Shown here piece after piece: positions 25,861 to 34,526 of a DNA stretch of 37,179 nt. The notes under the pieces were generated by a model. The model was not told where the DNA came from and ran no database searches. It saw only the letters and a list, made by a program, of their open reading frames with translations. Position numbers and translations under genes: made by a program. The stretch comes from an uncultured Bacteroidales bacterium (GTDB lineage Bacteria; Bacteroidota; Bacteroidia; Bacteroidales; F082). The first letter of the stretch is position 1. Each line of letters begins with the position of its first letter. The stretch lies in the NCBI GenBank assembly GCA_947303625.1, contig CAMYYV010000015.1, forward strand, positions 1 through 37,179, given 5' to 3'.

Positions 25861-28686
25861 ATGAAAAAAGCCTTAACCCTTTTTGCCGCGCTGTTTTTTG
25901 CCATCGGTTTGGCCTCGGCGCAGGATGTATATTTCTCCGGCTATGGTAACGACACAGGCAAAATTTGGAAGAACAACACGCTGATCTACAGCATTTCCGA
26001 TACGTCTAATGTTGTCATAAACGATATGAAGGTCGTTAACGACAGTACCATTTACAGTGCTGGCTATAACTATTCTGACTCCCATGGCCATGTCTGGATG
26101 AACGACTCAACCCTTTTCACGACCGATGCCGACACCTGGATCCAGCGGATTGCACTCGATGCCAACGGATGGACGGCTGTCGGTGGCAACATGGTTTGGC
26201 ACAACGGCGAAACCCTATACACCTACACTATCGACAGCACCACATGCAACCTCTATGGATTGGCTATAGATACGGTCACGGGCGACATTTACGCTGGCGG
26301 ATCCATCGTCACCTCTGGTGCGTATGCCTGCGTCTGGAAGAACGATACCATCCTTTGGCAATGTGCGGGCATGTCGGAAGTCACTGACCTATTCTTTGAT
26401 GGAGAAGACCTCTATGCAGCTGGTTTCGTTTATGAGGGCGAATCCATCAACGGTGTCGTATGGCAAAACGACTCCATCATCTTTGAGATCGAGGGCGGTG
26501 AAGTCACTGCCATCACCTCATTCAACGGGAGCCTATATTGGACTGGGGTATCAGAAACCACGGCCTATGTATGGCAAGATGGAGAAGTTCTTTATTCACA
26601 TCCCAACTGCTCTGGCTTTAGGGCATTGTTCGTCAATGAGTACGGCGTATATTATGCGGGCTTGGATGATGACGTGGCCACCGTATGGAAAGACGGCGAG
26701 GTGCTTTACCAACCCGAAGACTGCCTCGCCATCACGGCCATCGAAGTGCTTCCGACCGAAACGCCGCAACCCACATTCACCCTCACCGTCCTGGTCGACA
26801 GCATCGGTGGTGGAACCGTCACTGGCGGCGGTACCTATTATTACGGCGACACAGTCACCATCGAAGCTATCCCCGACATGGGCTGCGAGTTCCTCTTCTG
26901 GAACGACGGCATCGTGACCAACCCACGCGACATCATCATCACACAAGACACCACCTTCATCGCCCATTTCAACTACTTCAACTACACCATCGAGGCAGAA
27001 GTCATCCCCATGGACGCTGGCACGGTGACAGGAGGCGGCACCTACCATTATGGCGACACCATCACATTAGAAGCTGTCGCCAACGGCGGTTACGCATTTG
27101 AACGGTGGATCGACAGCATCACTGACAACCCACGCACAGTCGTTGTCACCCAAGACAGCCTCTTCATCGCCATATTTGGCACACAACAATACACCATCAC
27201 CGTCGTTTCTGACCATCCCGGATGGGGCTCGGTGACAGGCGGCGGCACCTTCTACTATGGCGACACCATCCAGATTGAAGCCACGGCTTTCATGGGCTTC
27301 CAGTTCAACGGCTGGGACGATGGAAACACCGACAACCCACGCGAGGTCATCGTCACAGAAGACCTCACTTATACTGCCCATTTCGGAGTCCTGCAATGTC
27401 TTATCAAGACCGAGGTCACACCAGCAGGTGCTGGCACGGTCAACGGAGGCGGCACATACGACTATGGCACCACGATACATCTGACCGCCCATAGCAACAC
27501 AGGCTATGTCTACAGCATGTGGAATGACGGTGTCACTGCCAACCCACGCAGCGTCTTTGTGGAAAGTAACGCCACCTATACCGCCGTTTTCACCCCGTTG
27601 CAATACGAAATCACCACCGAGTGTGACCCCGAAGAAGGTGGCACCGTGACCGGCGCTGGCATCTACGACTATGGCAGCACTGCCGTCATCACCGCCACGG
27701 CCAACGACAACTACACCTTTATCTGCTGGAGTGATGGCATCGTCACCAACCCGCGCAACATCAACGTGACCGGCAATGCCCATTATAAAGCTTTGTTCCA
27801 CCTCAACGGCACGCCGCAATACACCATCACCGTGATAGCCAACAACCCTGACTTGGGCACCGTGACAGGAAGCGGCACCTATCCCGAAGGCACCACTATC
27901 GACATCAGTGCCACACCAAACAATGGGGCTTTCTTCACTGGCTGGGATGACGGCAACACCGACAACCCGCGAAGCGTCACCGTCACACAAAACATGACCT
28001 TCACGGCCATCTTCACCGAGGTGCAGACCTTTACCATCACCGTGGTGCCCGAGTTCCCGTTACTCGGCTCCACCTATGGTGGTGGCACCTATCCCGCCAA
28101 CACGGTCATCAACATCGGCGCCACTCCCAACCCGGGCTTTTACTTCTCAGGATGGCAAGACGGCAACATGGACAACCCGCGCAGCATCGTTGTGACCGAA
28201 GATGCCAGGTATATCGCCTCGTTCTCTCAGAACCCTGTCCAGACCTATACTGTGACGGTTTATTATGATGACACTCAAGGCTTCATCCTCGGCGCAGGCA
28301 CCTATACTGCGGGAGCCACCGCCTCCATCGCTGCCATCCCCGCCGACGGTTTCGTGTTCAAGAAATGGAACGACGACACCACCGACAACCCCAAAGTGGT
28401 CGTCGTCGACCACGACATCTTCCTTGCCGCCTTCTTCGAGAGCACCGGCATAGACGACAACAGCTTCGCACACCTCCTGCTCTACCCCAACCCTGCCAAC
28501 GACGTCATCCGCATCGACGGCCTTGAAGGAGAGCACGAGATCGCCATCTACAACACGGTGGGCGCTTTGGTGAAGTCTGCCATCGTCAGCGGCGACAGCG
28601 AAATCGGCATCGGCGAGCTACCCGAAGGCCTCTATCTCATCCGCATCGACAACAGTCACACCATGAGATTCGTCAAAAGACAATAA
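25861..28686 (+). CDS. T9SS-exported protein with N-terminal propeller-like repeats and eight InlB-B-like repeats
   Basis: A 941-residue protein. ATG 25861 gives a signal peptide MKKALTLFAALFFAIGLASAQ; earlier in-frame starts lie inside the promoter. Residues about 22-300 hold about eight short repeats ending in VWKNDTILW / VWQDGEVLY motifs, spaced as in a beta-propeller. Residues about 305-860 hold eight tandem repeats of about 68-72 residues. Each starts with a (Y/F)TITV strand, then GGGTY.YGDT, then GW.DG.TDNPR and a final (A/T)F. These match the divergent InlB B-repeat (Flg_new_2-like) fold. A type A T9SS domain (LLYPNPANDVIRIDG... RFVKRQ) ends it. An adhesin or surface-display role is likely; no enzymatic site is seen. 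Confidence 0.88.
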   Translation: MKKALTLFAALFFAIGLASAQDVYFSGYGNDTGKIWKNNTLIYSISDTSNVVINDMKVVNDSTIYSAGYNYSDSHGHVWMNDSTLFTTDADTWIQRIALDANGWTAVGGNMVWHNGETLYTYTIDSTTCNLYGLAIDTVTGDIYAGGSIVTSGAYACVWKNDTILWQCAGMSEVTDLFFDGEDLYAAGFVYEGESINGVVWQNDSIIFEIEGGEVTAITSFNGSLYWTGVSETTAYVWQDGEVLYSHPNCSGFRALFVNEYGVYYAGLDDDVATVWKDGEVLYQPEDCLAITAIEVLPTETPQPTFTLTVLVDSIGGGTVTGGGTYYYGDTVTIEAIPDMGCEFLFWNDGIVTNPRDIIITQDTTFIAHFNYFNYTIEAEVIPMDAGTVTGGGTYHYGDTITLEAVANGGYAFERWIDSITDNPRTVVVTQDSLFIAIFGTQQYTITVVSDHPGWGSVTGGGTFYYGDTIQIEATAFMGFQFNGWDDGNTDNPREVIVTEDLTYTAHFGVLQCLIKTEVTPAGAGTVNGGGTYDYGTTIHLTAHSNTGYVYSMWNDGVTANPRSVFVESNATYTAVFTPLQYEITTECDPEEGGTVTGAGIYDYGSTAVITATANDNYTFICWSDGIVTNPRNINVTGNAHYKALFHLNGTPQYTITVIANNPDLGTVTGSGTYPEGTTIDISATPNNGAFFTGWDDGNTDNPRSVTVTQNMTFTAIFTEVQTFTITVVPEFPLLGSTYGGGTYPANTVINIGATPNPGFYFSGWQDGNMDNPRSIVVTEDARYIASFSQNPVQTYTVTVYYDDTQGFILGAGTYTAGATASIAAIPADGFVFKKWNDDTTDNPKVVVVDHDIFLAAFFESTGIDDNSFAHLLLYPNPANDVIRIDGLEGEHEIAIYNTVGALVKSAIVSGDSEIGIGELPEGLYLIRIDNSHTMRFVKRQ
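26775..28440 (+). repeat. Eight in-frame ~210-bp coding repeats
   Basis: The repeats are obvious at protein level, with the motif NPR recurring in repeats 1-7 (NPK in the eighth). They are diverged in DNA, so they are an old array and not a recent slippage product. Confidence 0.85.
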
Positions 28687-28705
28687 ATCCATACAAAAAT
28701 TTAGC

Positions 28706-28740
28706 AGTTGCGCCCGACACAAACCAGGGAAAAAAGAATG
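28706..28740 (+). promoter_or_regulatory. Leader element of the first small secreted protein
   Basis: These 35 bases up to and including the ATG match 29292-29326 at 28 of 35 positions, with no gap (shared core AGTTGC(G/A)CCCGACAC). The shared core could include a variant -7 box or a translation signal. Confidence 0.55.
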
Positions 28741-29139
28741 AAAAAACTCATGTTAACAGCAATCGTCGTGGTATCGATGTCATTGGCTTCATTCGCCAAC
28801 AACGCAAACGCCATTCAGCTCAACAGCTATGGCAGCAATATCGAATCCATCGAAAAAGCAGGTCCACACACCAAACAATACGAAGACATAATGAAATTAC
28901 TTGATGAATACGAACAAAGCATCAAGAAAGCAACATCATGCGAAGAATTGGACAATGCTGAATTGGCAATGTTATTTAAACTGATGGCATTGACCGAAAA
29001 CAAATATACCGAAGATGCAACTCCCGAAGAGACCAAGGAAATCCAAGAAATGATGGAACGTCTTGAGAGCGATGCGCAAAAAATGAAACAGCAATGGGGA
29101 TGTGAACCTGAAGGGGACGAGAATTCAGATAAAGAGTAA
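28738..29139 (+). CDS. Small secreted protein, first of a paralogous pair
   Basis: I do not recognise a family. The 133-residue product starts at ATG 28738 with a signal peptide MKKLMLTAIVVVSMSLASFANNANA. The in-frame TTG at 28708 lies in the conserved leader. The mature part is mostly helical and charged, with conserved PHTKQYEDIMKLLDEYEQ, TSCEELD (Cys68) and KQQWGCE (Cys122). The two cysteines are kept in the paralog that starts 586 bp downstream, so a disulfide is plausible after export. It has no lipobox and no T9SS tail, so it is probably periplasmic. Confidence 0.8.
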   Translation: MKKLMLTAIVVVSMSLASFANNANAIQLNSYGSNIESIEKAGPHTKQYEDIMKLLDEYEQSIKKATSCEELDNAELAMLFKLMALTENKYTEDATPEETKEIQEMMERLESDAQKMKQQWGCEPEGDENSDKE

Positions 29140-29251
29140 TCTAGGCATTAATGTCAGCGAACTTCCTGCTGGCCTTTCTCTGATACGCTTCGACGGACAA
29201 CACACCATCAGATTCATCAAGGAAAACAATTTGTTAGCTTCGCTGAATTAG
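29135..29251 (+). pseudogene. Fossil T9SS sorting-domain tail between the small paralogs
   Basis: An open frame reads LGINVSELPAGLSLIRFDG, then QHTIRFIKENN, and ends in TAG (29249-29251). It matches the tail of the 941-residue protein (GELPEGLYLIRIDN... TMRFVKRQ). It has no start codon and no upstream domain. It begins right after the stop of the small gene, so it is a leftover of a duplicated segment. Confidence 0.8.
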
Positions 29252-29291
29252 AGATTTCAATGAATTAAATCAATAATAATCTAACCTTAAA

Positions 29292-29326
29292 AGTTGCACC
29301 CGACACGAACAAGGGGAACACTAATG
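29292..29326 (+). promoter_or_regulatory. Leader element of the second small secreted protein
   Basis: This is the copy of 28706-28740 (28/35 identical, ungapped), including the ATG at 29324. It supports duplication of the gene with its leader. Confidence 0.55.
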
Positions 29327-30016
29327 AAGAAACTTACATTATTAGTCATCACCATCCTCGGTTTTGCTTTGGCCTCTTATGCCAACAATGGCTTCGCCAT
29401 GCAGCAAAATGCCTCCAAAGACGGCATCATGTCTGTTGAAAAAGCCAAGCCCCACACCAAGCAATACCAAGACATGAAAAAGCTTATTGACCAGTACGAA
29501 CAAGACGTCAACAAGGCCTCCACATGCGAGGAATTGGATGATGCCTCACTGGAATTAGTTTTGGGCATTTTCTCTCTTGTTGACGTAGAGTATGATGAAG
29601 ACGAGCAACTCACCGAGCAAGAAGAGAAGGAAATAAACGAGCAGTTTGAAAAAGCCACCCAAAAAGCATCTCAGTTGAAAGAACAATGGGGATGCGAAGA
29701 CGACGAAGAAGAGGAGGAAGAAGAAGAGGAAGAAGTCATGATTGAGCTTTCCACGGAGGAATGGGAATCCATCCTCAACGATTTCGAGTCGATTGTCAGC
29801 CAAATGGAAAAGATGCAATCTCTTGACTTTACTTTAGATGAAAACATCGACGCATTGTTAGAAGTCGTAATGCCTCTGCAACAGATTTCCGAATCCATGA
29901 ACCATTCCGGCACTGAGAACCTCACAGAAAAGCAGAAGAACCGCTTGGAAAGCATCAACAATAGATTGATCACGGTGGCCACGGCCATCGGCCTGATGGA
30001 CGAGGATGACGAATAA
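29324..30016 (+). CDS. Small secreted acidic protein, second of a paralogous pair
   Basis: A 230-residue product. Residues 1-124 are alignable with the protein at 28738: signal MKKLTLLVITILGFALASYA, then KPHTKQYQDMKKLIDQYEQ, STCEELD (Cys68) and LKEQWGCE (Cys124). It then departs: a run of acidic residues (about 125-138, DDEEE then a row of Glu) leads to an extra helical domain (about 139-230, ELSTEEWESILNDFESIVSQ...). The paralog instead stops shortly after its matching cysteine. No known family is recognised. It is followed by a strong terminator. Confidence 0.8.
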   Translation: MKKLTLLVITILGFALASYANNGFAMQQNASKDGIMSVEKAKPHTKQYQDMKKLIDQYEQDVNKASTCEELDDASLELVLGIFSLVDVEYDEDEQLTEQEEKEINEQFEKATQKASQLKEQWGCEDDEEEEEEEEEEVMIELSTEEWESILNDFESIVSQMEKMQSLDFTLDENIDALLEVVMPLQQISESMNHSGTENLTEKQKNRLESINNRLITVATAIGLMDEDDE

Positions 30017-30034
30017 GCATCCCTGATGCCATAA

Positions 30035-30074
30035 ACAAAGGAAGCCGACATTTGCCGGCTTCCTTTGTTTTTTT
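30035..30074. terminator. Bidirectional terminator between convergent units
   Basis: ACAAAGGAAGCCG (30035-30047) pairs perfectly with CGGCTTCCTTTGT (30056-30068), with an 8-nt loop. A T-run follows on the plus strand. On the minus strand the hairpin is followed by a shorter T-rich stretch, so it can also serve the S8 protease. Confidence 0.9.
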
Positions 30075-30089
30075 ATTATGTCAACAATG

Positions 30090-31733
30090 TCACTTCGTCA
30101 TCACAAGCTTCAGCGTCTGGCTACCCGATTCCGACACGGCGTTGATGAAATACACACCAGCACCAAGGGTGTTTATACGGTTCTCCAGTGTGGTATGGTT
30201 CAATCCGTTGAAACTATAGGTGAAGAGCTCACGGCCCATGAAGTCGTAAACCGAGATCTCAGCCTTGGTGCCTTCCATCAAGCCCACATGCACCTCACCC
30301 TGCGAAGGGTTGGGGTACACACTGATGATTTCGTTGACAGAGGCAGGAAGTTCTCCCACTTTCAGCATCTCGAGGGCCTGGGAAAAATCAGGGATGCCAT
30401 AACCATACTTGCTGTCAGGATTATCAGCACGGTTGCCGCAGGCACGGATGGCGTCGCAGATCTCCTGCACCGAGGCATAAGGACGTGCTTGGCGCAGACA
30501 AGCCACAGCACCAGCGAGGACGGGCGTGGCGAACGAAGTGCCGTTGCCATTGTAGTATGGCCACCAACTGTCACCCGAAGCCACATAGGTGCCTTCTCCC
30601 ATCGCCATCACATCAGGTTTGATACGACCATCATAGGTCGGGCCCACCGAGCTGAAATCAGCGCGAACACCAGAGGAGTTCACGGCACCGACGGTCACGA
30701 TATGCTCGGCATCGGCGGGGATGCCCAGGGTGCAATAGCCGTCGTACCTATTGCCGGCGGCATTCATGCATATCATGCCACGGCTGGCCGCGATTTCACA
30801 GCCTATTGTCATTGGAGCGGTGTGTCCGTCGAAATGCTCTACGGGATGGTCCCACTGGCTCATGTCGAAACCGTTGTAACCTAAGGAGGTAGAGCACACA
30901 TCAACGCCCAGACTGTCTGCATATTCTGCACCCGACACCCAGTTGTATTCCTCAATGATGTTCTCGCTATCACCATCCTCGGTATGGATAAGATAATAGG
31001 AAGCCTTGTAGGCCGTGCCCACCATATTATTGGGATCATAAGCGCCCATGGTGCTCAAGCATGAAGTGCCGTGGGTGCTCTGCGTATATACAGAATTGGA
31101 ACCATACACAAAATCGCGGGTGCCGAGCAAACGGCCTTCCTCGCGCATATTGTCGAAACATGAAGCGTTTTCAGCTCCTTCAAAGCCGCCGTCCAAGACG
31201 GCAATGATGACACCAGAGCCGTCATAACCCATATCATGCAACATATTGACATTCAATTGGGTGACCTGATCTTCGGCACCGCCATAGAATCCCTTCGAGG
31301 CACGGTGGGCGGCAGCAGGCTTCATCTCGTTGGCCAGCCAGCGTTCCTTTTGTTCCTGAGCCTTAAGATCGTTGGGGCAATTACGCACCGTCGTCACACA
31401 ATCAAGGGCATTGATGGCGTCAATCACACTCGGATTGGTGACATAAACCGAGACACCGTTCAGCCATTTCGAGGGGTTAATCAACTCGGCACCACAGGCT
31501 GCCACCGCCTGAAGGTATTGGGGATTAACTGGAATGTCATACTCATCGATGCTGATGCCTTGGTTGGCACGGCGTTGCAAGGCACGCGGACTCAGGTAAG
31601 CCTCTGGGTTGTCAATGGAATAAGGCGAATTTTCCTTGTCTTTGAACTGAACCCAATAGATATTGGTCGCAATTTGCGCCTGAGCAAAGATAGAAGCCGC
31701 CATAAAAAGCAGCAAAATGGATAGTTTTTTCAT
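30090..31733 (-). CDS. Secreted subtilisin-like (S8) serine protease with T9SS domain
   Basis: A 547-residue protein. It has a signal peptide (about 1-20, ending IFAQAQ) and a propeptide region (about 21-155), rich in ALQRRANQG and VSVYVTNPSVIDAI-type segments. The S8 domain (about 160-455) has the catalytic triad Asp181 (IAVLDGGFEG), His221 (STHGTSCLS) and Ser400 (GNGTSFATPVLAG), with Asn328 (NAAGNR) as oxyanion residue. A type A T9SS domain (about 470-547, ISVYPNPSQGEV...) ends it. All active-site residues are intact. It is probably an outer-membrane or secreted general protease. Confidence 0.95.
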   Translation of the reverse strand: MKKLSILLLFMAASIFAQAQIATNIYWVQFKDKENSPYSIDNPEAYLSPRALQRRANQGISIDEYDIPVNPQYLQAVAACGAELINPSKWLNGVSVYVTNPSVIDAINALDCVTTVRNCPNDLKAQEQKERWLANEMKPAAAHRASKGFYGGAEDQVTQLNVNMLHDMGYDGSGVIIAVLDGGFEGAENASCFDNMREEGRLLGTRDFVYGSNSVYTQSTHGTSCLSTMGAYDPNNMVGTAYKASYYLIHTEDGDSENIIEEYNWVSGAEYADSLGVDVCSTSLGYNGFDMSQWDHPVEHFDGHTAPMTIGCEIAASRGMICMNAAGNRYDGYCTLGIPADAEHIVTVGAVNSSGVRADFSSVGPTYDGRIKPDVMAMGEGTYVASGDSWWPYYNGNGTSFATPVLAGAVACLRQARPYASVQEICDAIRACGNRADNPDSKYGYGIPDFSQALEMLKVGELPASVNEIISVYPNPSQGEVHVGLMEGTKAEISVYDFMGRELFTYSFNGLNHTTLENRINTLGAGVYFINAVSESGSQTLKLVMTK

Positions 31734-31754
31734 AGTTTGATAGTTTTAATGGCG

Positions 31755-31762
31755 CAAAAATA
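31755..31762 (-). promoter_or_regulatory. -7 box of the S8 protease promoter
   Basis: TATTTTTG on the minus strand, 21 bp before the ATG at 31733. A TTTTG about 16-20 bp upstream may serve as -33. Confidence 0.65.
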
Positions 31763-31817
31763 AAAAGAAAAAGCCATTCAAAATACAAGATTCAAAATAT
31801 AAAACTCAAAATTTCAC

Positions 31818-31825
31818 TACTTTTG
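31818..31825 (+). promoter_or_regulatory. -7 box of trmD promoter
   Basis: TACTTTTG fits TAnnTTTG, 23 bp before the trmD ATG. It lies back-to-back with the S8 protease promoter in a 115-bp gap. Confidence 0.6.
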
Positions 31826-31848
31826 CAAAAAATTCCAATAAACACCTC

Positions 31849-32538
31849 ATGCGCATCGATATCATCGCCGTTTTCCCCGAAATGTTCGAAGGCCCTTTTA
31901 CCGAGAGCATCATCAAACGCGCCATCAATAAAGGCATTGTGGAGATTGGGCTGCACAACCTCCGCGACTACAGCACCGACAAGCACCACAAGGTGGACGA
32001 CTACTCGTTTGCCGCAGGCGCGGGCATGGTAATGATGATCGAGCCTGTCGACAACTGCATCACCCACCTGAAGAGCCAACGCGATTATGATGAGGTCATC
32101 TACATGAGCCCTGACGGTGAGATGCTCGACCAACCCTTGTGCAACCAACTCTCGATGAAAGAGAGCATCATCATCCTCTGCGGCCACTACAAAGGCATCG
32201 ATGAGCGTATCCGAGAACACTTGATCACCAAAGAGATAAGCATCGGAAACTATGTCCTCTCGGGCGGTGAGTTGGGTGCCGCTGTGCTAGTCGACAGCAT
32301 GGTTCGTTTGATTCCAGGCGCTTTGGGCGACGAGACCTCTGCCCTGTCCGACTCGTTCCAGGACGGGTTAGTGTCGCCACCGGTCTACACCCGACCGCGC
32401 AGCTACAAAGGCTGGGATGTGCCTGAGATACTCTTGTCGGGCAACGACAAACTCATCAGCGAATGGCGCATGGAACAAGCCATCGAGCGTACCAAGACCC
32501 GCCGGCCCGAAATGTACGAAAATTTCAAAAAAAGCTGA
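31849..32538 (+). CDS. trmD: tRNA (guanine-37-N1)-methyltransferase TrmD
   Basis: A 229-residue SPOUT methyltransferase that methylates G37 of tRNAs with SAM and guards the reading frame. The trefoil-knot SAM motifs are [23 protein letters not shown] and [13 protein letters not shown], and the N-terminal [13 protein letters not shown] is typical. Its length fits the bacterial family. rplS follows in the same direction but has its own promoter. Confidence 0.98.
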   Translation: MRIDIIAVFPEMFEGPFTESIIKRAINKGIVEIGLHNLRDYSTDKHHKVDDYSFAAGAGMVMMIEPVDNCITHLKSQRDYDEVIYMSPDGEMLDQPLCNQLSMKESIIILCGHYKGIDERIREHLITKEISIGNYVLSGGELGAAVLVDSMVRLIPGALGDETSALSDSFQDGLVSPPVYTRPRSYKGWDVPEILLSGNDKLISEWRMEQAIERTKTRRPEMYENFKKS

Positions 32539-32567
32539 TATTATTCGCTCAGTATTGATTTTTTTTG

Positions 32568-32575
32568 TATTTTTG
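32568..32575 (+). promoter_or_regulatory. -7 box of rplS promoter
   Basis: TATTTTTG followed by CACCC, 40 bp before the rplS ATG, giving a leader of about 35 nt. Confidence 0.6.
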
Positions 32576-32615
32576 CACCCACTTTTTGGAGAAAAATATA
32601 CAAAAATCATATAAA

Positions 32616-32969
32616 ATGAGCAAACAAGCATTAATCCAATTCGTTGAAGATCAAATTGTTGTAAAAGATTTTCCGAAGTTCAAGACAGGTGACACCATTA
32701 CGGTGACCTACAAGATTGTCGAAGGACAAAAAGAGCGTCTGCAGAAGTTCCAGGGCATCGTCCTGAAGCGTAGCGGCCAAGGCAAGGTTGGTACTTTCAC
32801 CATCCGCAAGATTTCCAACAACATTGGCGTGGAAAGATGTTTCCCCATCGCCTCCCCCATGATCGAGAACATCGAGGTCAATAAGAGAGGTGACGTCCGC
32901 AAGTCCCGCATCTACTACCTGCGCGGCCTCCGCGGCAAGAAAGCCAAGATCAAGGAACTCAAGGACTGA
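32616..32969 (+). CDS. rplS: Ribosomal protein bL19
   Basis: A 117-residue large-subunit protein located at the 30S-50S interface. Conserved segments are FKTGDTITVTYKIVEGQKER, FQGIVLKRSGQG, FTIRKISNNIGVERCFP and RRGDVRKSRIYYLRGLRGK-like sequence near the end. ATG 32616 gives the usual N-terminus (MSKQALIQFVEDQ). The trmD-rplS order is conserved in bacteria. Confidence 0.98.
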   Translation: MSKQALIQFVEDQIVVKDFPKFKTGDTITVTYKIVEGQKERLQKFQGIVLKRSGQGKVGTFTIRKISNNIGVERCFPIASPMIENIEVNKRGDVRKSRIYYLRGLRGKKAKIKELKD

Positions 32970-32989
32970 TTCCTTCACAAAACAACAAT

Positions 32990-33019
32990 AAAAAAGCTCC
33001 GAGCAATCGGAGCTTTTTT
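32990..33019. terminator. Bidirectional terminator between rplS and gltS
   Basis: AAAAAAGCTCCGA and TCGGAGCTTTTTT are exact reverse complements around a GCAA tetraloop. A/T-runs at both ends serve both convergent genes. Confidence 0.93.
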
Positions 33020-33024
33020 CGTTT

Positions 33025-34455
33025 TCATTTCAACTCTTTTCCCTTTTTCTTTCGCTTGAAGATCTTCGTCCGCAGCATGAAGATGGTGAGCACGGCCCAA
33101 AACGCGATTAAAACGCCCAAGGTGATCCATGTCGCCTTAGGGCTCTGTGGAGCAAAGCCCATCAACAGCAACACGGGGAAGCCCAGCACAATGGCTGACA
33201 ACGTCTGCAGCACGAGGTTGTTGGCAGCAGGTGTCTCAAACTTTGGGTCGATTTCGCGCAGCAGGATCATACCATTGCTGGCTGTGCCCGTCAGCATGCC
33301 GAACATCGAAAAGAAGCCTTCATATTTGTAGTCGGGATAGAGGTGCTTTGAGATCCAGAGCACGTACACGAAAGTAACGAGGGCTCCCAAAGCAACGATA
33401 ATGACGAAAGGCAGCACGAACTTGCCGAAGTTCTCGAAACTGATGGCCGCCGTACCCGCCACAATCATGATGTCGAAGCAGAAGCCGCTGATACGGTTGA
33501 GCATATAGTTGTTGATGTACTCGCGGCTCATCAGTTTGGCCTTCTTGAAACTCTTCAAAATCGTCTTGAAAAGAATGCCAAACAACGTGCCAATCAAGAA
33601 GTTGAATCCCCACAGCATGGGTTTCAGCGTGTTGGTTCCGAAGTTGCCCAACTCCATGTGCTGGATCCAGTTGGTGAAGAGATAGACAAGGAAATAGACG
33701 AACAGCACCATGCAGATCTGCACTGATAGCTTGTCGATTGACTCGGCATCGGGAATCTCGCCCTTGCCCTCATAATCTTCCAGCTTGTTGACCTGAGCGT
33801 CGGCGATCTTCTTTCTTGAGAGCTTGCCTTGTCTACGCAAGATGTTCATGTAAATCACGCCCACAACACTGCCCACGATGAAGCCCGTGGCTGCGATGGA
33901 AAGGCCGAAGTCGGCACCTGGGAAGTCAATGGATGGTTCCTGCTGAGCGGCCCAATTCGTGAAAATCTTTCCAAAGTTCAAGGCCTGTCCCGGTCCCTGA
34001 CCGTAACCCATAGGCAACAACAGACCAGCCGCATAAAACAGTTTCCTTCCAAAATAGAAGAACAAGATGGAAACGATAAGTCCCACGATACCTTGGATGA
34101 CATAGGTGGAGGCCGTCAAGGCACCCGTCTCAATCACCTTCATCGGCGTAGATTTCGATTCTATCTTGTTGTTTTTCAATGCTAAGGCCACAAACCCCAA
34201 ACCCAAGGCATGATAAGTAACAATTTCCATCATGGGCTTGTTGATGATGCTCGAGCAGGCAGGGATGGCTTTGAAAACCAACAACAGCAAACCACCAAGT
34301 AAAGCCGAAGGCAGAAGGCTCTTGTTGAGGAACGGTACTTTGGTCCTCAAAACGTTGCCCAACAGCAATGCCGTCGCGAGAATGCAGAATTGAATCAGCC
34401 ATTGCCAAGCTTCAGGCCGGTCGAATGTCATTACGGAAATGTCTAAGAGTGTCAT
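33025..34455 (-). CDS. gltS: Sodium/glutamate symporter family protein
   Basis: A 476-residue inner-membrane carrier of the ESS (GltS) family with about 10-12 hydrophobic segments. It has GYGQGPGQALNFG in the middle and the matching C-terminal half motif GMLTGTASNGMILLREIDP, as expected for the two inverted repeats of this fold. Sodium-coupled glutamate uptake is the family function; the substrate here is inferred. ATG 34455 was chosen because the -7 box (34486-34479) lies upstream of it. An earlier in-frame start would be inside the promoter. ATG at 34431 is a possible alternative. Confidence 0.88.
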   Translation of the reverse strand: MTLLDISVMTFDRPEAWQWLIQFCILATALLLGNVLRTKVPFLNKSLLPSALLGGLLLLVFKAIPACSSIINKPMMEIVTYHALGLGFVALALKNNKIESKSTPMKVIETGALTASTYVIQGIVGLIVSILFFYFGRKLFYAAGLLLPMGYGQGPGQALNFGKIFTNWAAQQEPSIDFPGADFGLSIAATGFIVGSVVGVIYMNILRRQGKLSRKKIADAQVNKLEDYEGKGEIPDAESIDKLSVQICMVLFVYFLVYLFTNWIQHMELGNFGTNTLKPMLWGFNFLIGTLFGILFKTILKSFKKAKLMSREYINNYMLNRISGFCFDIMIVAGTAAISFENFGKFVLPFVIIVALGALVTFVYVLWISKHLYPDYKYEGFFSMFGMLTGTASNGMILLREIDPKFETPAANNLVLQTLSAIVLGFPVLLLMGFAPQSPKATWITLGVLIAFWAVLTIFMLRTKIFKRKKKGKELK

Positions 34456-34478
34456 AAGATCAAGGTTAAAATAGTCCG

Positions 34479-34510
34479 CAAACGTACTATTTTTTTTGAT
34501 ACAAAACAAA
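34479..34510 (-). promoter_or_regulatory. Promoter of gltS
   Basis: On the minus strand the -7 box is TACGTTTG (34486-34479) and a -33 TTTG lies at 34510-34507, with 20 bp between them. The -33 box lies inside the divergent chrA promoter, so the two promoters overlap. Confidence 0.65.
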
Positions 34511-34522
34511 TTCTTATTTTTG
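34495..34522 (+). promoter_or_regulatory. Promoter of the chrA pair, near-leaderless
   Basis: TATTTTTG (34515-34522) is only four bases from the ATG at 34527, so transcription should start at or next to the start codon. TTTG at 34495-34498 is a possible -33 with 16 bp spacing. Confidence 0.6.
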
Positions 34523-34526
34523 CACC

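Noticed and set aside
27067-27990. 307-codon minus-strand frame
   Set aside because: Antisense to the repeat-rich T9SS protein; its apparent repeats simply mirror the InlB-B-like repeats.
29700-29745. Poly-Glu run as a sign of frameshift or assembly error
   Set aside because: The frame stays open through a second plausible domain and the run is a mix of GAA and GAG codons.
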